The position numbers and the translations under genes were made by a program. From the NCBI GenBank assembly GCA_029204225.1, contig CM055094.1:30191427-30255426 (forward strand): a stretch of DNA of 64,000 nt, read 5' to 3'. The stretch comes from Diphasiastrum complanatum. Its lineage: Eukaryota; Streptophyta; Lycopodiopsida; Lycopodiales; Lycopodiaceae. Below are positions 1 to 10,758 of the stretch, in pieces (position 1 is the stretch's first letter; every line of letters starts with the position of its first letter). Under the pieces are notes generated by a model, which worked only from the letters and a program-made list of their open reading frames with translations, was not told the origin of the DNA and made no database searches.

Positions 1-175
1 AGTTGTCAAGGGGTCATCCCTTCTTAGACGAGCCTCCTCTTGTGGCATTATCACGTCCTTCAATGGGCATTCACGATCACCACTTTGATGGCCGAATGCC
101 CCACATCTTGCACACTTCACATTTCGAACTTCAATTGCAAACGGTTTAACTCGACCTGGAATTCCTGTCTCCAAC
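1..175 (-). CDS. CIR1-like gene, exon 5 (CCHC zinc knuckle), continues off the left edge
   Basis: After a TTGCAG acceptor (last base 176) the frame reads LETGIPGRVKPFAIEVRNVK, then CARCGAFGHQSGDRECPLKD, then IMPQEEARLRRDDPLT to the window edge without a stop. The knuckle spacing CX2CX4HX6C and the flanking VRNVxC and DRECPL match human CIR1 (VRNVRC...DRECPL) and its plant relatives. It should bind one zinc ion through three Cys and one His. The C-terminal remainder of the protein is outside the window. Confidence 0.9.
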
Positions 176-1075
176 CTGCAATTCACATATATTATATAGT
201 CAACAGTAAGAGGTCAAGTGAAGTTAGATATATGTAATTGACCACCACAAGAAACTTCACTTTTTGAGCACATAGGATAACTTACCTCCTTCAAACATTG
301 ATGAAACATCCGTGCATTTGTGCATTTTGTTTTTGAGAGAGATGAAGTTGATTGAATTACCTTTCTTAACATCCACGCAGACCAATATGGTCTACGTGAT
401 TAAATAGCAAGTCAATACTATACCAAAGTCTTACTGCTACAATAACATAATAGGTAAAAACTACATGAAGAGCAAGCAACTACATAACGCTAGAAGGCTT
501 CAAAAGGAGTTTACGTCTAGTATGTACTATGTGTACTTTACTAATGGAACAGCATATGAAGATTGTCATAGCTGAAAAACCTCTATAAGTATTGAAAAAA
601 ATCAATGAGAAGCTCATTAAACTCCTGAGTCCTCATAAGTGGTTGTAGGTTACTACATCTGCTACATCCAAGAGGTGACTTTCACAAAGCAAACATGCTC
701 TTTCGTTCCAATCCATTTGCGCTGCATCACCTGGCCATTCAATCTCAAATAGTCTGAATTGGTACTCATCCTTGAAATGGCAAGCTTTTTCTTCATAGAT
801 ATATCCACCAAAATGTCTCTTGGAATAAACCCTCGAAAATTTGGATTGAGCCAATCATTGCATTTTCCTTTTTGAAATTTCCTCAATGTTGATGTTTGTA
901 AACCTTACAAATAAACCCCCCAAACAATGAATTGAACCAATTTTAATGATATTGCATTATCCCCTTTAAAAGTTGCTTCCAAGAGATATTTAGAAATGTC
1001 TTGCGAAACACTTCAAAATATTGGAGTTTTTGGGCCATTCATTCTATTGAATTTTCCAGAACGAGAACCATATGA
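176..1075. other. Intron 4 sequence, no recognised element
   Basis: AT-rich intron. A minus-strand open stretch at 633-886 (containing FEIEWPGD and ACLLCESHLL) looks slightly protein-like but matches no family I recognise and has no convincing splice sites. Confidence 0.5.
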
Positions 1076-1083
1076 GTGTATGC

Positions 1084-1535
1084 CATAGAACCCACGGTTC
1101 CCAGAACCGTGGGTCCTGGGAACCGTGGAAGGAACCGTACCACGGTTCATTGAACCGTGGTACGGTTCCTGCAATTAATTAATTAATCAATAAATTAATT
1201 GTTTTTTTGCCAATTTCCCCCCAAAATAGTTTTTGGCCCTCATTTACAGTTTTTGGGCTGTTTATGATAATTTGAACTGTAAAATAGAACTGTAAAAATC
1301 CACAGACACAGATTTCACAGAAGACACACACACAGATTTCACAGATTTCACAGACACTTTTTTTGGCCTTTTTCTGCATATTTTTAGACTGTTTTTGGGG
1401 GTAGGAACAAAAAAATAATAATTAATTAATTAATTAACTAATTAGTACAGTTCACCACGGTTCCCTCTTAAAGTTTCTGAGAACCGTACGGTTCTCAAAA
1501 CCGTGGTGAACCGTACACGGTTCATTAATTCTATG
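1084..1535. mobile_element. hAT-like foldback MITE 1 (GAACCGTGG word)
   Basis: The ends are inverted: CATAGAA at 1084-1090 and TTCTATG at 1529-1535. An exact 8-bp direct repeat GTGTATGC flanks it (1076-1083 and 1536-1543), the duplication size of hAT elements. Both subterminal arms repeat a self-complementary word (ACCACGGTTC / GAACCGTGGT) several times, then AATTAATTAATT tracts, around a 250-bp AT-rich centre. There is no coding capacity. Confidence 0.8.
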
Positions 1536-1543
1536 GTGTATGC

Positions 1544-2095
1544 CAACCTATCACCCATACTTCAACCTTTCGACGAGCATGCTATTTTGTACTGCTATCT
1601 TTGATAATTTACCATTGTGAATTTTCCACCTTTCAAGATAATTAATAGTCAAATCATGGCTATGCCCTGCAAAAGGACGTAGATCATTTTCAGCCAAGAG
1701 AATCGGATAAAACGTGGTTTGTTTCGATTATGTACTCATCATTTTAGCCTGTTTAAAGCAAGAAATACTATCATCTCAAACTTCGCATCTCTATAGTAGT
1801 ACTGATATCTTAAGTAGAATCCTCTTTCTGTGCCATCTCCATCAATGTATTTGTTGACAAATTTTCAACCATCAATAAGCCTTTTGTAGTCACGTGTGCC
1901 ATCAAAGTTTTTGTGAAATTTCAGCTCAAAAAAAATTTTGTTCTTGGGTAACTCCAATTTCCACTCCATCATATAACAACTGAGGGTTACTGACCCTTCT
2001 TGATTGAATAACCAATGCTTTCGTATTTTCCAAAATGACATAAAAGATCAGAATTTTCACAGCATTTTAGGAACAGCAAGATGATGTTGTGAACT
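1544..2095. other. Intron 4 sequence, unrecognised
   Basis: AT-rich, no ORF, RNA gene or repeat identified. Confidence 0.5.
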
Positions 2096-2099
2096 TTAG

Positions 2100-2165
2100 A
2101 ACCCCGTTCCGACCCTTTTGGGTCGGAACGTACTGTACGTTCCAGAACATACTGGGTAGGAACAA
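2100..2165. repeat. GTTCC-type foldback arm, left
   Basis: A perfect 10-bp stem GTTCCGACCC/GGGTCGGAAC with a TTTT loop (2106-2129) runs into a second palindrome AACGTACTGTACGTT (2127-2141). The same GTTCC word recurs at 2697-2831, on the other side of the protease fragment. Confidence 0.6.
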
Positions 2166-2291
2166 TTTATTTTTTTTAAAACAGGTATTAAAACAGAGCA
2201 TATGTTTGTGATCGATGAATTGACCAATGAAGCCTGAAAGAAAGAGTCAGAAACAGAAGAAAACACACTCAATCCTTCCTACAATACTGAT

Positions 2292-2655
2292 TTGTATGGA
2301 TCCTATCTCATGGTGGTGCAACTAGCCGCTCCTCCACAGACAATTCATGCAAGCCATTTAATGGAACTGGAGGACCTGTGCCGAATCTTAAAAACTGTCT
2401 CTCCTACAAGCCCATTCGTTGTCTATCTTCACAATGCAGAGCACTTGGCTGCAATGCCCATTGCAGTAAGACCAGATGCACATTTCAATATGGCTACAGC
2501 GATGGATCTAATTTGGCAGGAGACTTTTCGCCGGACACTCTCACAATGACAGGAACAGATGGAAAGCCTCCAAAGTTCACCAATTTCTCCTTCGGATGTG
2601 CGAATGAAGCTTCTGTTAAGATCGGAAGAATAGGAGGCTCGCTTTTTGCTCTAAT
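2292..2655 (+). pseudogene. A1-family aspartic protease fragment (nepenthesin-like)
   Basis: Two frames carry parts of a plant pepsin-like protease. Frame 1 from 2292 reads GSYLMVVQLAAPPQTIHA, the strand and XPPQ turn before the first active site. A second frame from about 2360 reads LSYKPIRCLSSQCRALGCNA, then CTFQYGYSDGSNLAGDFSPD, TLTMTG and FSFGCANE, the Cys-rich nepenthesin-type insert and the YxYxDGS block. The first catalytic DTGS region falls at the frame break and is absent. The second catalytic lobe is missing: the sequence ends at 2655 in AT-rich DNA and a GTTCC repeat. No protease can be made. It lies inside intron 4 of the CIR1-like gene, in the opposite orientation. Confidence 0.75.
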
Positions 2656-2740
2656 CATGTGTTAAAAAACTATGTACTTATAAAATTTTGGGTTACGTTC
2701 CGGAAGGGAACGCGTTCTGGAACGTGTTCCAGAATACTAT

Positions 2741-2829
2741 ACATAGTTCCCAACTTAGTTGCTCGTTCCGGAACGGAACGCGTTATGGAACACGCGTTCC
2801 GGAACGAGCAACTAAGTTGGGAACTATGT
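2741..2829. mobile_element. Miniature foldback element 2 (89 bp, near-perfect hairpin)
   Basis: ACATAGTTCCCAACTTAG... on the left is matched by its exact inverse ending CTAAGTTGGGAACTATGT on the right; the arms continue through TTGCTCGTTCCGGAAC to a loop at 2775-2795. A 7-bp direct repeat ATACTAT flanks it (2734-2740 and 2830-2836). The CATAG end is shared with MITE 1 and with other foldback elements here. Confidence 0.75.
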
Positions 2830-2839
2830 ATACTATTAG

Positions 2840-3977
2840 CCACATGTAGAGAAAGCTCAGTATCATAGTGTGGAAGTTTCACCCCACCTCCACCTTCGAT
2901 TAGGAAATTATTTAGTTTGTCTACGTATATCCCAAAGAATGTGGGATATAGAGACCACAGCCTTGTCAATGAGATGAGATTTCTCACAATCAAAATATGA
3001 TCATCATTAAAGCACTTGATATGGGATCATAGATAGGATATGCATGACCAAAGTTATCAAATAAAAGTGCATGTGTAGTTTTGAAGGAGCTATCGGTATT
3101 GCTTGTTCGAAACTTGTCTCTAAGAAGTTAGATAAAAGACTTACAACAGCATTACATTTTTTAAATCATATTGAATGCTGATTGGGCTATGTCATCAAAA
3201 AAATCAACTATGTTGATTCCATCACAAATTGCTAGAGTGATCGAAAATATCTCAATTGGTTCATTGAACCATCCACATACTGTATAGAGTACTTATTAGA
3301 AAGATCGAGGGCGATTTTTCAGAAGCCTCCCCATCATCCTAACATGATACTTTTTATAGGTGTGTCCAAAAGGTATGATGATCACTTGCCACACGGAGTG
3401 AAAGAGATACCCCAAGAGGCTAGAACTCTGAAGGGACTTTCATACGATGTCATTTGAAAGCTCACCTCAACATAAATAGGCATCTCCCACATATATATCT
3501 TCCTCTCTATGCCTCTGAAATACTAGGTTCTGTTATGCACTACTGATTCATAATGTTTTGATGAATGGCATTCAACTGCATAGACTAGATGAAAACTCTA
3601 TACCATGCTTCTAATTCTCACTTTCAGTCAATTTTTTAGACAACATATTGCTTTGACAATTATTGAACGTTGATTTTTTTTATGTAGTTTAGTTGAATAT
3701 TGCAGTTGGTAAAGTTTCCTGGACCAAAAGAACATATGAAAGACTCAACAGGGTGAGGAATTGAAGCAACAACTTCTAGATTGTCGATTAGTCGCATCAA
3801 GCACTTGGTAGATGCAGTTGAATGAAGTCCAAACAACAATAATAGGACTTGATGGAAGTCCCACCAAGCATTTGTTATTGCCCCTGAATAATGGTATAAG
3901 TCTTACCGTAAACTCATACAATGATATATATTCATGACAAAGCAACACAGGTGATAAATTTTGGAATCTGAACTTGC
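2840..3977. other. Rest of intron 4, unrecognised
   Basis: No coding or repeat signal identified. The downstream GC splice donor is at 3977-3976. Confidence 0.5.
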
Positions 3978-4100
3978 CTTGGAGCATTTCTGAGGACTGG
4001 GAACTCTTCTTCAGTTGGTACTGTCTTTCCAAAAACATCTTTAGGTCTAGAAATCCTTTTCCCATCTGATTGTTTTACATCTCCAGATACAAGAGTATCT
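3978..4100 (-). CDS. CIR1-like gene, exon 4 (RPKDVFGKT block)
   Basis: Acceptor TGTTTGCAG (4109-4101) precedes 123 nt reading DTLVSGDVKQSDGKRISRPK then DVFGKTVPTEEEFPVLRNAP. The RPKDVFGxxxPTEEEFxVLxNAP pattern lies directly N-terminal to the zinc knuckle in plant homologues. The donor is AAG|GCAAGTT, a GC donor with an otherwise perfect consensus. The two leftover bases AG join G175 of exon 5 to make the Arg codon of NAPR-LETG. Confidence 0.87.
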
Positions 4101-4727
4101 CTGCAAACATTACAGTGTCAGACAGTAAGTCCTACTTATGCAATATAGCATGCACAATCACAAAATATGAAAACTAGTGATCATAAATGCTTGGGAAGGT
4201 TCGGTCTGTGTGTAAGGATCAGAATTTTTTGAATCAAATGTAGTCAATGCATCTGTCAAAGAGCAGCATCAGCTCAAAGTATAATGAGTAAAAACAAGCA
4301 GTCTTGCAGTAACAAATGGAACAACAGAGACAAACGGATATTCACAAAGCTCAAAAAGCAGGACAAGCTGAACCGGGGTTTTAAGGCTTGTTCAGTGAAG
4401 CAAAGAGGAAAAAGTCTGGAAACAACCTGGCAAGGCCAACCTCTCAAAAAACCTATCAAATCATGCATGGAAATTGCTTGAAAGTGCAAAGGGCAGAAAG
4501 AACAAAGTTGCTGTCCAGATTTTCCATATTTCATTCCCGTGGGCATTGAGGCCATAATACCTAGAAATGCTTGGATTCAGAGAACTTGTATGGATGGCTT
4601 GACTACTAATGCATTGAGTTCCTTTCTAGAAAACTAAATGTCAAAAGGTTAGTATTGCACTGACCGGTGAGATTAATATTTAAAGTGAGCTATTTATAAT
4701 TAAACCCACCCAACAAAAGAGATAGGT

Positions 4728-4731
<4 letters not shown>

Positions 4732-4810
<79 letters not shown>
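4732..4810 (+). repeat. (AG)n microsatellite, intron 3
   Basis: About 39 uninterrupted AG dinucleotides. The rest of intron 3 (4101-5658) is AT-rich with no recognised element. Confidence 0.97.
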
Positions 4811-4813
<3 letters not shown>

Positions 4814-5658
4814 TATTGATGTCTTTTTCATGCCAAAAGGCATATAAGACGAATAGGTACATATCAAGTGTGAGGAGCAAGTGGGAGCATATGAAAAGTT
4901 AACAATGCATTCTCAAACTAAAGAAGGTACATAATATTGAAAGAGTATAACTTAAACAGTTTTTAATTCAAGAAAACTTGAATTCAAGAATTAGAACCAT
5001 ATCACTAACAATTTCTAGCTCAAAAATGATTCCAATCTGCTATAAAAATACATAACACAACAGATGTAACTGCATGTCTCATGATCATGCAAAAACTTCT
5101 GCCAAAGCATCTTTCATATAATCAACTCTAGGATGCTATCCAAAGGGCTACGCGTGAGTAAGTCATTGCTAGTGTTCCCTCATGTACACCTCTCCAGTTC
5201 GTTCAACCTCCTCGATGCACACTAGCAAGTGGTGATAATGGCACTCTTTTCTATGTAAGTACACTACTTGCCATTTTGGTATCTAATTAAAAGCCAATTC
5301 AGATTTAATCAAGCCTTGATCAATTCTCCACGTCTTTGATCTACCCTTAGTATTCTACCTAGCTTTCATATAAAACCCAAGATGTGGAGCTTGTCTCACA
5401 TTTTGAAGGTCAAAAGATACTCATATATGATCTAAACTCTAAAGAGAATAACCAATGAAAAGAAGTCCTATTTTCGCACAGAAACACATGAGAAATTACA
5501 TATCATCACTTGGGCTTTTGAAAGAAATCTGAACAAAACTAAAAGAGGTAGACAAGTACCCTTCTGACTGATGTACTTTATATCATGATCTAATTTTTTA
5601 CCCGACTCCAGGTCAAGTTAAACAAATTACAGTACTCTAATAAATGCAAGAGACACAC

Positions 5659-5816
5659 CCTTCAGACTTATTTAGAAGGTCAACTGAGCTTTGAGAAGTG
5701 TCAACTTCTAGTCCAAGCTTTTTCCTCTCGTCAGCAATTTCAGCTGCACGTGCACTTTCTGCGTTATAACCTGGCGGACGCATGTACATGAAGCTAAGGG
5801 CTTGCATAGCCTCTGC
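5659..5816 (-). CDS. CIR1-like gene, exon 3 (FMYMRPPGY block)
   Basis: Acceptor ATACAG at 5822-5817, then 52 codons and two bases. The reading is AEAMQALSFMYMRPPGYNAE followed by SARAAEIADERKKLGLEVDT and a Ser-rich end. The FMYxRPPGYNAES block corresponds to NFMYEAPPG in human CIR1 and is near-invariant in the plant homologues as I remember them. The donor is GG|GTGTGT at 5658. The phase-2 end fits exon 4, whose first base completes a Gly codon. Confidence 0.87.
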
Positions 5817-6287
5817 CTGTATGCCATTGAAGTAACACCATAAACAATGGCTTCAAGGAAAACCAACAAAACAACTGTTGGATTTCATTAAATCAAATCA
5901 TTGTTCACTAGAAACATTCAGTTACAAGAAGGTGGAAATGAAGTTCTGAATGTTAAGAATTTGCAAAATTTCATCAACATCAAAATATTCACATGGGCTT
6001 TATCATACAAACAACAATTCACAAAAGATAATAGGACCATCTATTCATAGAAGAAAAATAATGCCATACTCAAACACGTCAAGCTTAACTATCAAATACA
6101 ACATAATACAAAAGAGAGGATGAACAATCTTTAGCCTCAGGTTTCCACCCATAAAGACTCAAATCTATCCAGCACACATAGCATTCATTAGGATCTTCCA
6201 TGTTGTATACCAATTAAGAATTTAGAAAGCCAATATATAGATTAATGCTGCCTCAAATGTTACCAGCAAACATTTAAAATCTTGAGC

Positions 6288-6517
6288 AAAGTACCCCACG
6301 GCACAGGTGCCGTGGGTCCAGGTGCCGCCGTACCACGGCACACGTGCCGTGGTACGGCACCTGGTTTTTTTTTTTTTAAATTGTTTTTTTTGGTTTTTAA
6401 ACCAAAAAATGACTTTAAAAAAAAACAAAACAGGTGCCATGGGTGCCGTGAAACTCCTGTACGGCACCTACGGAACCCGTGCCGTACCAGGTGCCACGGC
6501 AAAGTTTAACTTTTCGC
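6288..6517. mobile_element. Foldback MITE 3 (GGTGCCGTGG word)
   Basis: Both arms are built from GCACGTGCCGTGGTACGGCAC-like palindromes, separated by T-rich/A-rich homopolymers (6364-6430). Possible target duplication TCTTGAGC (6280-6287) versus TTTTGAGC (6518-6525), one mismatch; the exact ends are uncertain. Open frames on both strands here are by-products of the palindromes. Confidence 0.6.
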
Positions 6518-7786
6518 TTTTGAGCCATGGACATATTAGTAGAAGTTAGAGACCTGGTTATATCAAAAAACTTGACAAATGAGCATGTGAAAGCAAAAAT
6601 ATTGAAATGGCTCTCTCCGCTACTTTGAAGGAGATGAGAGCAGACTGCTCTATCGCAATAGTAAACAGGGTGAAGAAGTTGCACAGGCATGAATTTTAGT
6701 GCTTTTTTTAATAAGTTGGGTCCCTTGGCCTGGTTTGGGCCCTCTTACTTGATTTTGGACCCTTTTGGCAACTTACTAGGGTCAAAGGGCAAAATCAAAT
6801 AATTCAAAAAATGGACATTTGAAACATGTTTGAAATGCATTTCAAACAAATTTCAAACGCATCTTAGGTTAACTATGGCTACCTCTATGATATCAAGGAA
6901 AAAGAGCAAGAGAGGAGCAATCTTTGACCATTGACTCTATTATGCAATGTATGGGGTCCACTATTCTACAAATACATCATTAACCTCTCAAGAAAGTGAA
7001 TTTCACAAGCATAGAAAGCATACATATTAGCTTTGATGCATCTAAAAACTTAAATGACCAATTAATATCAAGGCTTATACTTATCCCTTATAGAAGCCAG
7101 CACTAACAAAAGAATAACATAAATTGTCATAACCTCGCACCAAAAAATTTGTCAATTCAGCCTACTTCATTTGCATGAATAATGAGATTAAAAGTTCTAG
7201 GCATTTCATTTATATAAGAAAATAATGCATTAGATATTAAGTGGCACTAATTTCCAAGGGGCACAAGTTCCAAAATTATGGAAAATCGCAAGGATTGCTT
7301 CTGTCGAATACAAACTTGTTGAGTAAAATGAACAGTCTTGTGCCACATTTTAGCCTTTGAAAAAATTAAACTACACACGATAAGAATACCTTTTAACACT
7401 TTCAATGGATTGATAATTGTCATCAAAAAGTTGTGTTACATTTAAGACAAACAACACTCGATAAATACTTATAAACTATACAAAACTTGAACTAAAGGAT
7501 ACAAATTCATTGATTCAATAGCTACAAATAAAGCCCAAGAAAATTACATTGAATATGAATGAGAAGAACTCCATAATACAATGATATCGAGGTTGTTTTT
7601 TAGGATCGTAATATCATATGGGTCTAGTATTCTGACATGGCAATAGACTCAATACGGCATGTTGTTCTTGTCCTCAGACAAGATCTATGCCATATTTATG
7701 CCCGTGTGAAATTCCATGAGCCTATATTTGCTTGAGCCTCTCAATCTACTCTACCTCCACAACATTCAAATAGGTGGTAATTGAAG
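6518..7786. other. Intron 2 sequence, unrecognised
   Basis: AT-rich DNA with no coding or repeat structure that I can name. Confidence 0.45.
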
Positions 7787-8517
7787 TGTAATTGTGTAAA
7801 ATGTAAGACTACTGCTTAGTGGACATGTATTTACAGAGTTAGACGAATAGAGTGGGATAAGTCGTTTTAGAATAATTGAAATTACGAAGGTAGAGTAGGT
7901 AGGATTGTTAATGAAAGGTCGCATTCGACTGGAAGCTGAACGGACCGAAAGCAACCGCAAAGGTAACGATTGCGGTCTGGGTAGGGAAGTTGAACTGACC
8001 GAAGGATTACCGCATATGAACCAATTGCGGTCATTACGGAGTCTTGCAGTATCAAATTACGGTACTCTCGCGAGAATATAAATAGGATACTTGTGGTCAC
8101 GAGGGGCACTCTTGATTTTACACTGGTTAGCAGTAGTATGATCAGGCGTCAGAAGGGTGTTGTGGATTCTGGATACTATTAGTCTTGCGATCTGATGTAC
8201 TCGACGGTTGATTATGATATGGAATGAAATTAAGCAATGTTAATTCCTTGTGTTTGGATCTTGATGTGTTGTGAATTTCTGAATTCTGTAAGGATGATGT
8301 TCTGCCAGGTTATTGTTTTGTATTGTAGTAATGGAGATGTGAAATGTGAATTTATTAGCTAGTTTCATTACATTTTATGAATGGTTGCAAGTTAAATCCT
8401 CATGCGTTAGCTTGGATTGCCATGGTTTTGTAACTAGTTCTTAGGAGTAATCTGTTGGGCATTAGTTTAGCCGTAGTCGGTGATAGGTGGTTAGGTGACT
8501 AAACTACCCCCCTAACA
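7787..8517 (+). repeat. Probable 5' LTR of the gypsy element
   Basis: Begins TGTAATTGTG and ends CCCCCTAACA (TG...CA). A TATA-like ATATAAATAG lies near 8077. It is followed by TGGTTCTGTTGCCG, resembling a degenerate TGGCGCCGTTGCCG tRNA-Asp primer site. No second LTR remains for comparison, so the limits are inferred. Confidence 0.5.
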
Positions 8518-8554
8518 CCTTTTTGGTTCTGTTGCCGATTCCGATTTCTGTGAG

Positions 8555-9244
8555 TTGCGTAATCTGGATAGGACTGATTTTCAGTTGTGGGTAGAGTTAG
8601 TAGAGGAAGGTGTAGAATCGTTTCCAATGTCTTCAGGTGCTAGCACTTCGGATTTGGGGAGATCTACAATTCTTCGCAGGATGGATGCTGTCTCAATAGG
8701 ACGTACTCGGGCGGCAATATTCCAGTGTTTCAAAGACAAAAAACCTAATGATCCTGACATGCACATTCACCAGTTTCTGGCTGTCTGTCAAGCAAATCGT
8801 GAAACGGAAAACATTCGGAAACTCGAATTATTTCCGACCACTTTGAAAGGGAATGCCCTGCAGTGGTATTCACAATATGGGTTGCAGGAGTTCCAAAGCT
8901 AGAAACAGCATTTTAATAGTCCAAGGATCAAGAAACACTCATTTCTTGATTCTTGGACAGCCCAAGAAGGCCTTTTTGAAAAGGTATATAAAAGAACACG
9001 AGGATGAAGAAATTCTGGATAAACTATAGGCCATCAAGCAGAAGCGGAAGAAGGATGTGTTGGCTTATGTTCAACGCTTTAAAGTGCTGGAGAAAAGACT
9101 TTAGGAGCCACTTACAGACGCTAAACGCGTCAAATACTTCTGACATGGACTACATAAGGTTCTCCGAAGGGGAACTACATCTTTGCATGGTCAAGGCCTG
9201 GAGCGAATTGTGGACGTTGCTAGGCAGTTGGAGGAAGAGGAAAC
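8555..9244 (+). pseudogene. Gypsy gag, N-terminal part
   Basis: Opens with MRNLDRTDFQLWVELVEEG; the retrotransposon gag core follows around LELFPTTLKGNALQWYSQYG. A stop near 8901 and frame changes (next open stretch from 9004) show decay. The last codons before the inserted LTR read QLEEEE and continue after 10758 as TRKKYRRHRRHHRR, so gag was once continuous. It would form the capsid of the particle. Confidence 0.75.
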
Positions 9245-10753
9245 TGTTGGAAATTAAGCCCACAGTTGTCTTCTTGGAATTACAACTCAGACAGCCAATT
9301 TATTTGAAGAACGTCTACAATGGGCTTCCGGCTGATCTCCAACAAAGGGTAACCAATCCTATCATAATTTCAAAGTTCAAATGTTAAGTTCAACAATTTG
9401 AAGTCATTGAAGACTTGGCCATCTTCAAGGACTTCCCCAAGAACTAGCATTTAGAACAAGTCTGCAGAAACACTTTACTTTTTCAACAGTCTGCAAAAAT
9501 ACACTATTTGTCGCACAGCTCGCATTTTTCGCACTTTCCGAAAAATGCGACACTTCCACAAATTGAAGGAAAAACACTAAGTGTCGCATATTTCGCATTT
9601 GTTGCAATTTTCCGAACAGCGGCAGTGTCGGCTTTTCCCAAAAAGCCACACTTCAACATAGTGCAACAGTTCAACTCTTTGCGACACTGTCGGTTTTTCC
9701 CGAAATGCGACCATGTCGGCTTTTCCCCGAAAAGCGACACTTCAACTAGTGCAATAGTTCAACACTTTGCGACAGTGTCAGCTTTTCCCGAAAAGCGACA
9801 CTTCAGCACAGTTCACCAGTTTAACTATTTTTTAGCAGTGTCGGCTTTTTTGCACTTTCCCAAAAAATGCGACACTTGTCTTCGGCTTCTTCCGTTTAAC
9901 TATTTTGAAGAAGTTAACTTATGTTAAACTGTTATAAAGACACCTTCGCATTTTTAAGGACAGTGTCGGCTTTTTCGCAAAATCCCGAAGGTCGTCTATT
10001 TTCAGCGAGGAGCATTCCAGGCACTTCCCGATTTGCAACGTCCTCGTCCGCGTATGTACAGTTGTCACAAAAGCCAAATGCTCCCAAGTACAATGGCTTA
10101 CCTAATTAGGTGACAAGCATTTACTGTATAGTTTATACATGGATGAAATCTATAAATAGATCATCCAGGCACACTCTAAGACATGCTCCGTCCATGAGAT
10201 GTATGATTTGAGCCTACCAGTTACGCCGCCATTTTGGTTGTAACTGTTATTTTTATTGTGCTTCAGTGTAATATAGCAGCAACACGTTTTCTTTCTGTGT
10301 ATAACGTAGATGAATGCTTATTGTGATTGAATGCACTTGATCGTTGTTTGATCGTGCTTGTTTACTCACTCTGATCAGAACACGAACGTCTACGACTCCT
10401 TTGCTTCTGATCAGACGATGGCTGTCTTTGACGCCTGAGGAACTTGCAATATCATACTACTATTTCCATCTATTTCAGAACTGAACTTCTCATACTAAAT
10501 CCATTTTTCAGTAATACCACACACACAAACCATCTCTAGTCTCTTCGGTGGACTGTACTCTCGTTTTTGTGAGTATGAATTAATTTTTAAGATCATGTTG
10601 GGCAACTAGGACACTTAAAGCTGTGATTATACTTAGCATAAGCTTTCTATTTGACTGTTTTTGCATCTAGCAACTGATTGTAACGGGAGAGCTTTTCCGC
10701 AATATTCCTGCTCTCTTCTCCGTTCGTGTTCTCTATTCTCCCTTGCCCCACCA
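9245..10753 (+). mobile_element. Solo LTR of a copia-type element (TSD GAAAC)
   Basis: Starts TGTTGGAAATTAAGCCC and ends TTGCCCCACCA. The 5-bp repeat GAAAC flanks it (9240-9244, 10754-10758). TATA box TATAAATAG at 10151-10159, so transcription is rightward. The U3 part (9510-9990) is an array of short hairpins built on GTGTCGGCTTTTCCCGAAAA-type units. Relatives: 41717-42470 (+), 40387-41414 (-) and the 3' side of the minus copia near 58.3 kb. Confidence 0.85.
9520..9990 (+). repeat. Hairpin array in the LTR U3 region
   Basis: At least six imperfect inverted repeats of about 26-40 nt share the plan GTGTCG + CTTTTC / GAAAAG + CGACAC. Clearest copies: 9625-9651, 9714-9739, 9775-9801, 9836-9877. 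They are separated by 30-60 nt containing CTTCAAC / CAGTTCAAC. Confidence 0.75.
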
Positions 10754-10758
10754 GAAAC

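Noticed and set aside
633-886. Minus-strand frames with ACLLCESHLL and WLNPNFRGFI
   Set aside because: Considered as an extra CIR1-like exon, but the adjoining exons already join in phase and the sequence has no place in the protein.
4680-4880. ORF with Ser-Leu repeats across the (AG)n tract, and similar ones at 22723-22995 and 27665-27949
   Set aside because: They are translations of dinucleotide microsatellites, open on both strands.
6222-6690. Several overlapping 75-90 codon ORFs on both strands
   Set aside because: They come from the palindromic words and homopolymers of a foldback MITE; no protein family match.
9520-9990. Regularly spaced hairpins resembling a CRISPR array
   Set aside because: Plant LTR context, variable units and spacers, TATA box downstream; not a prokaryotic locus.
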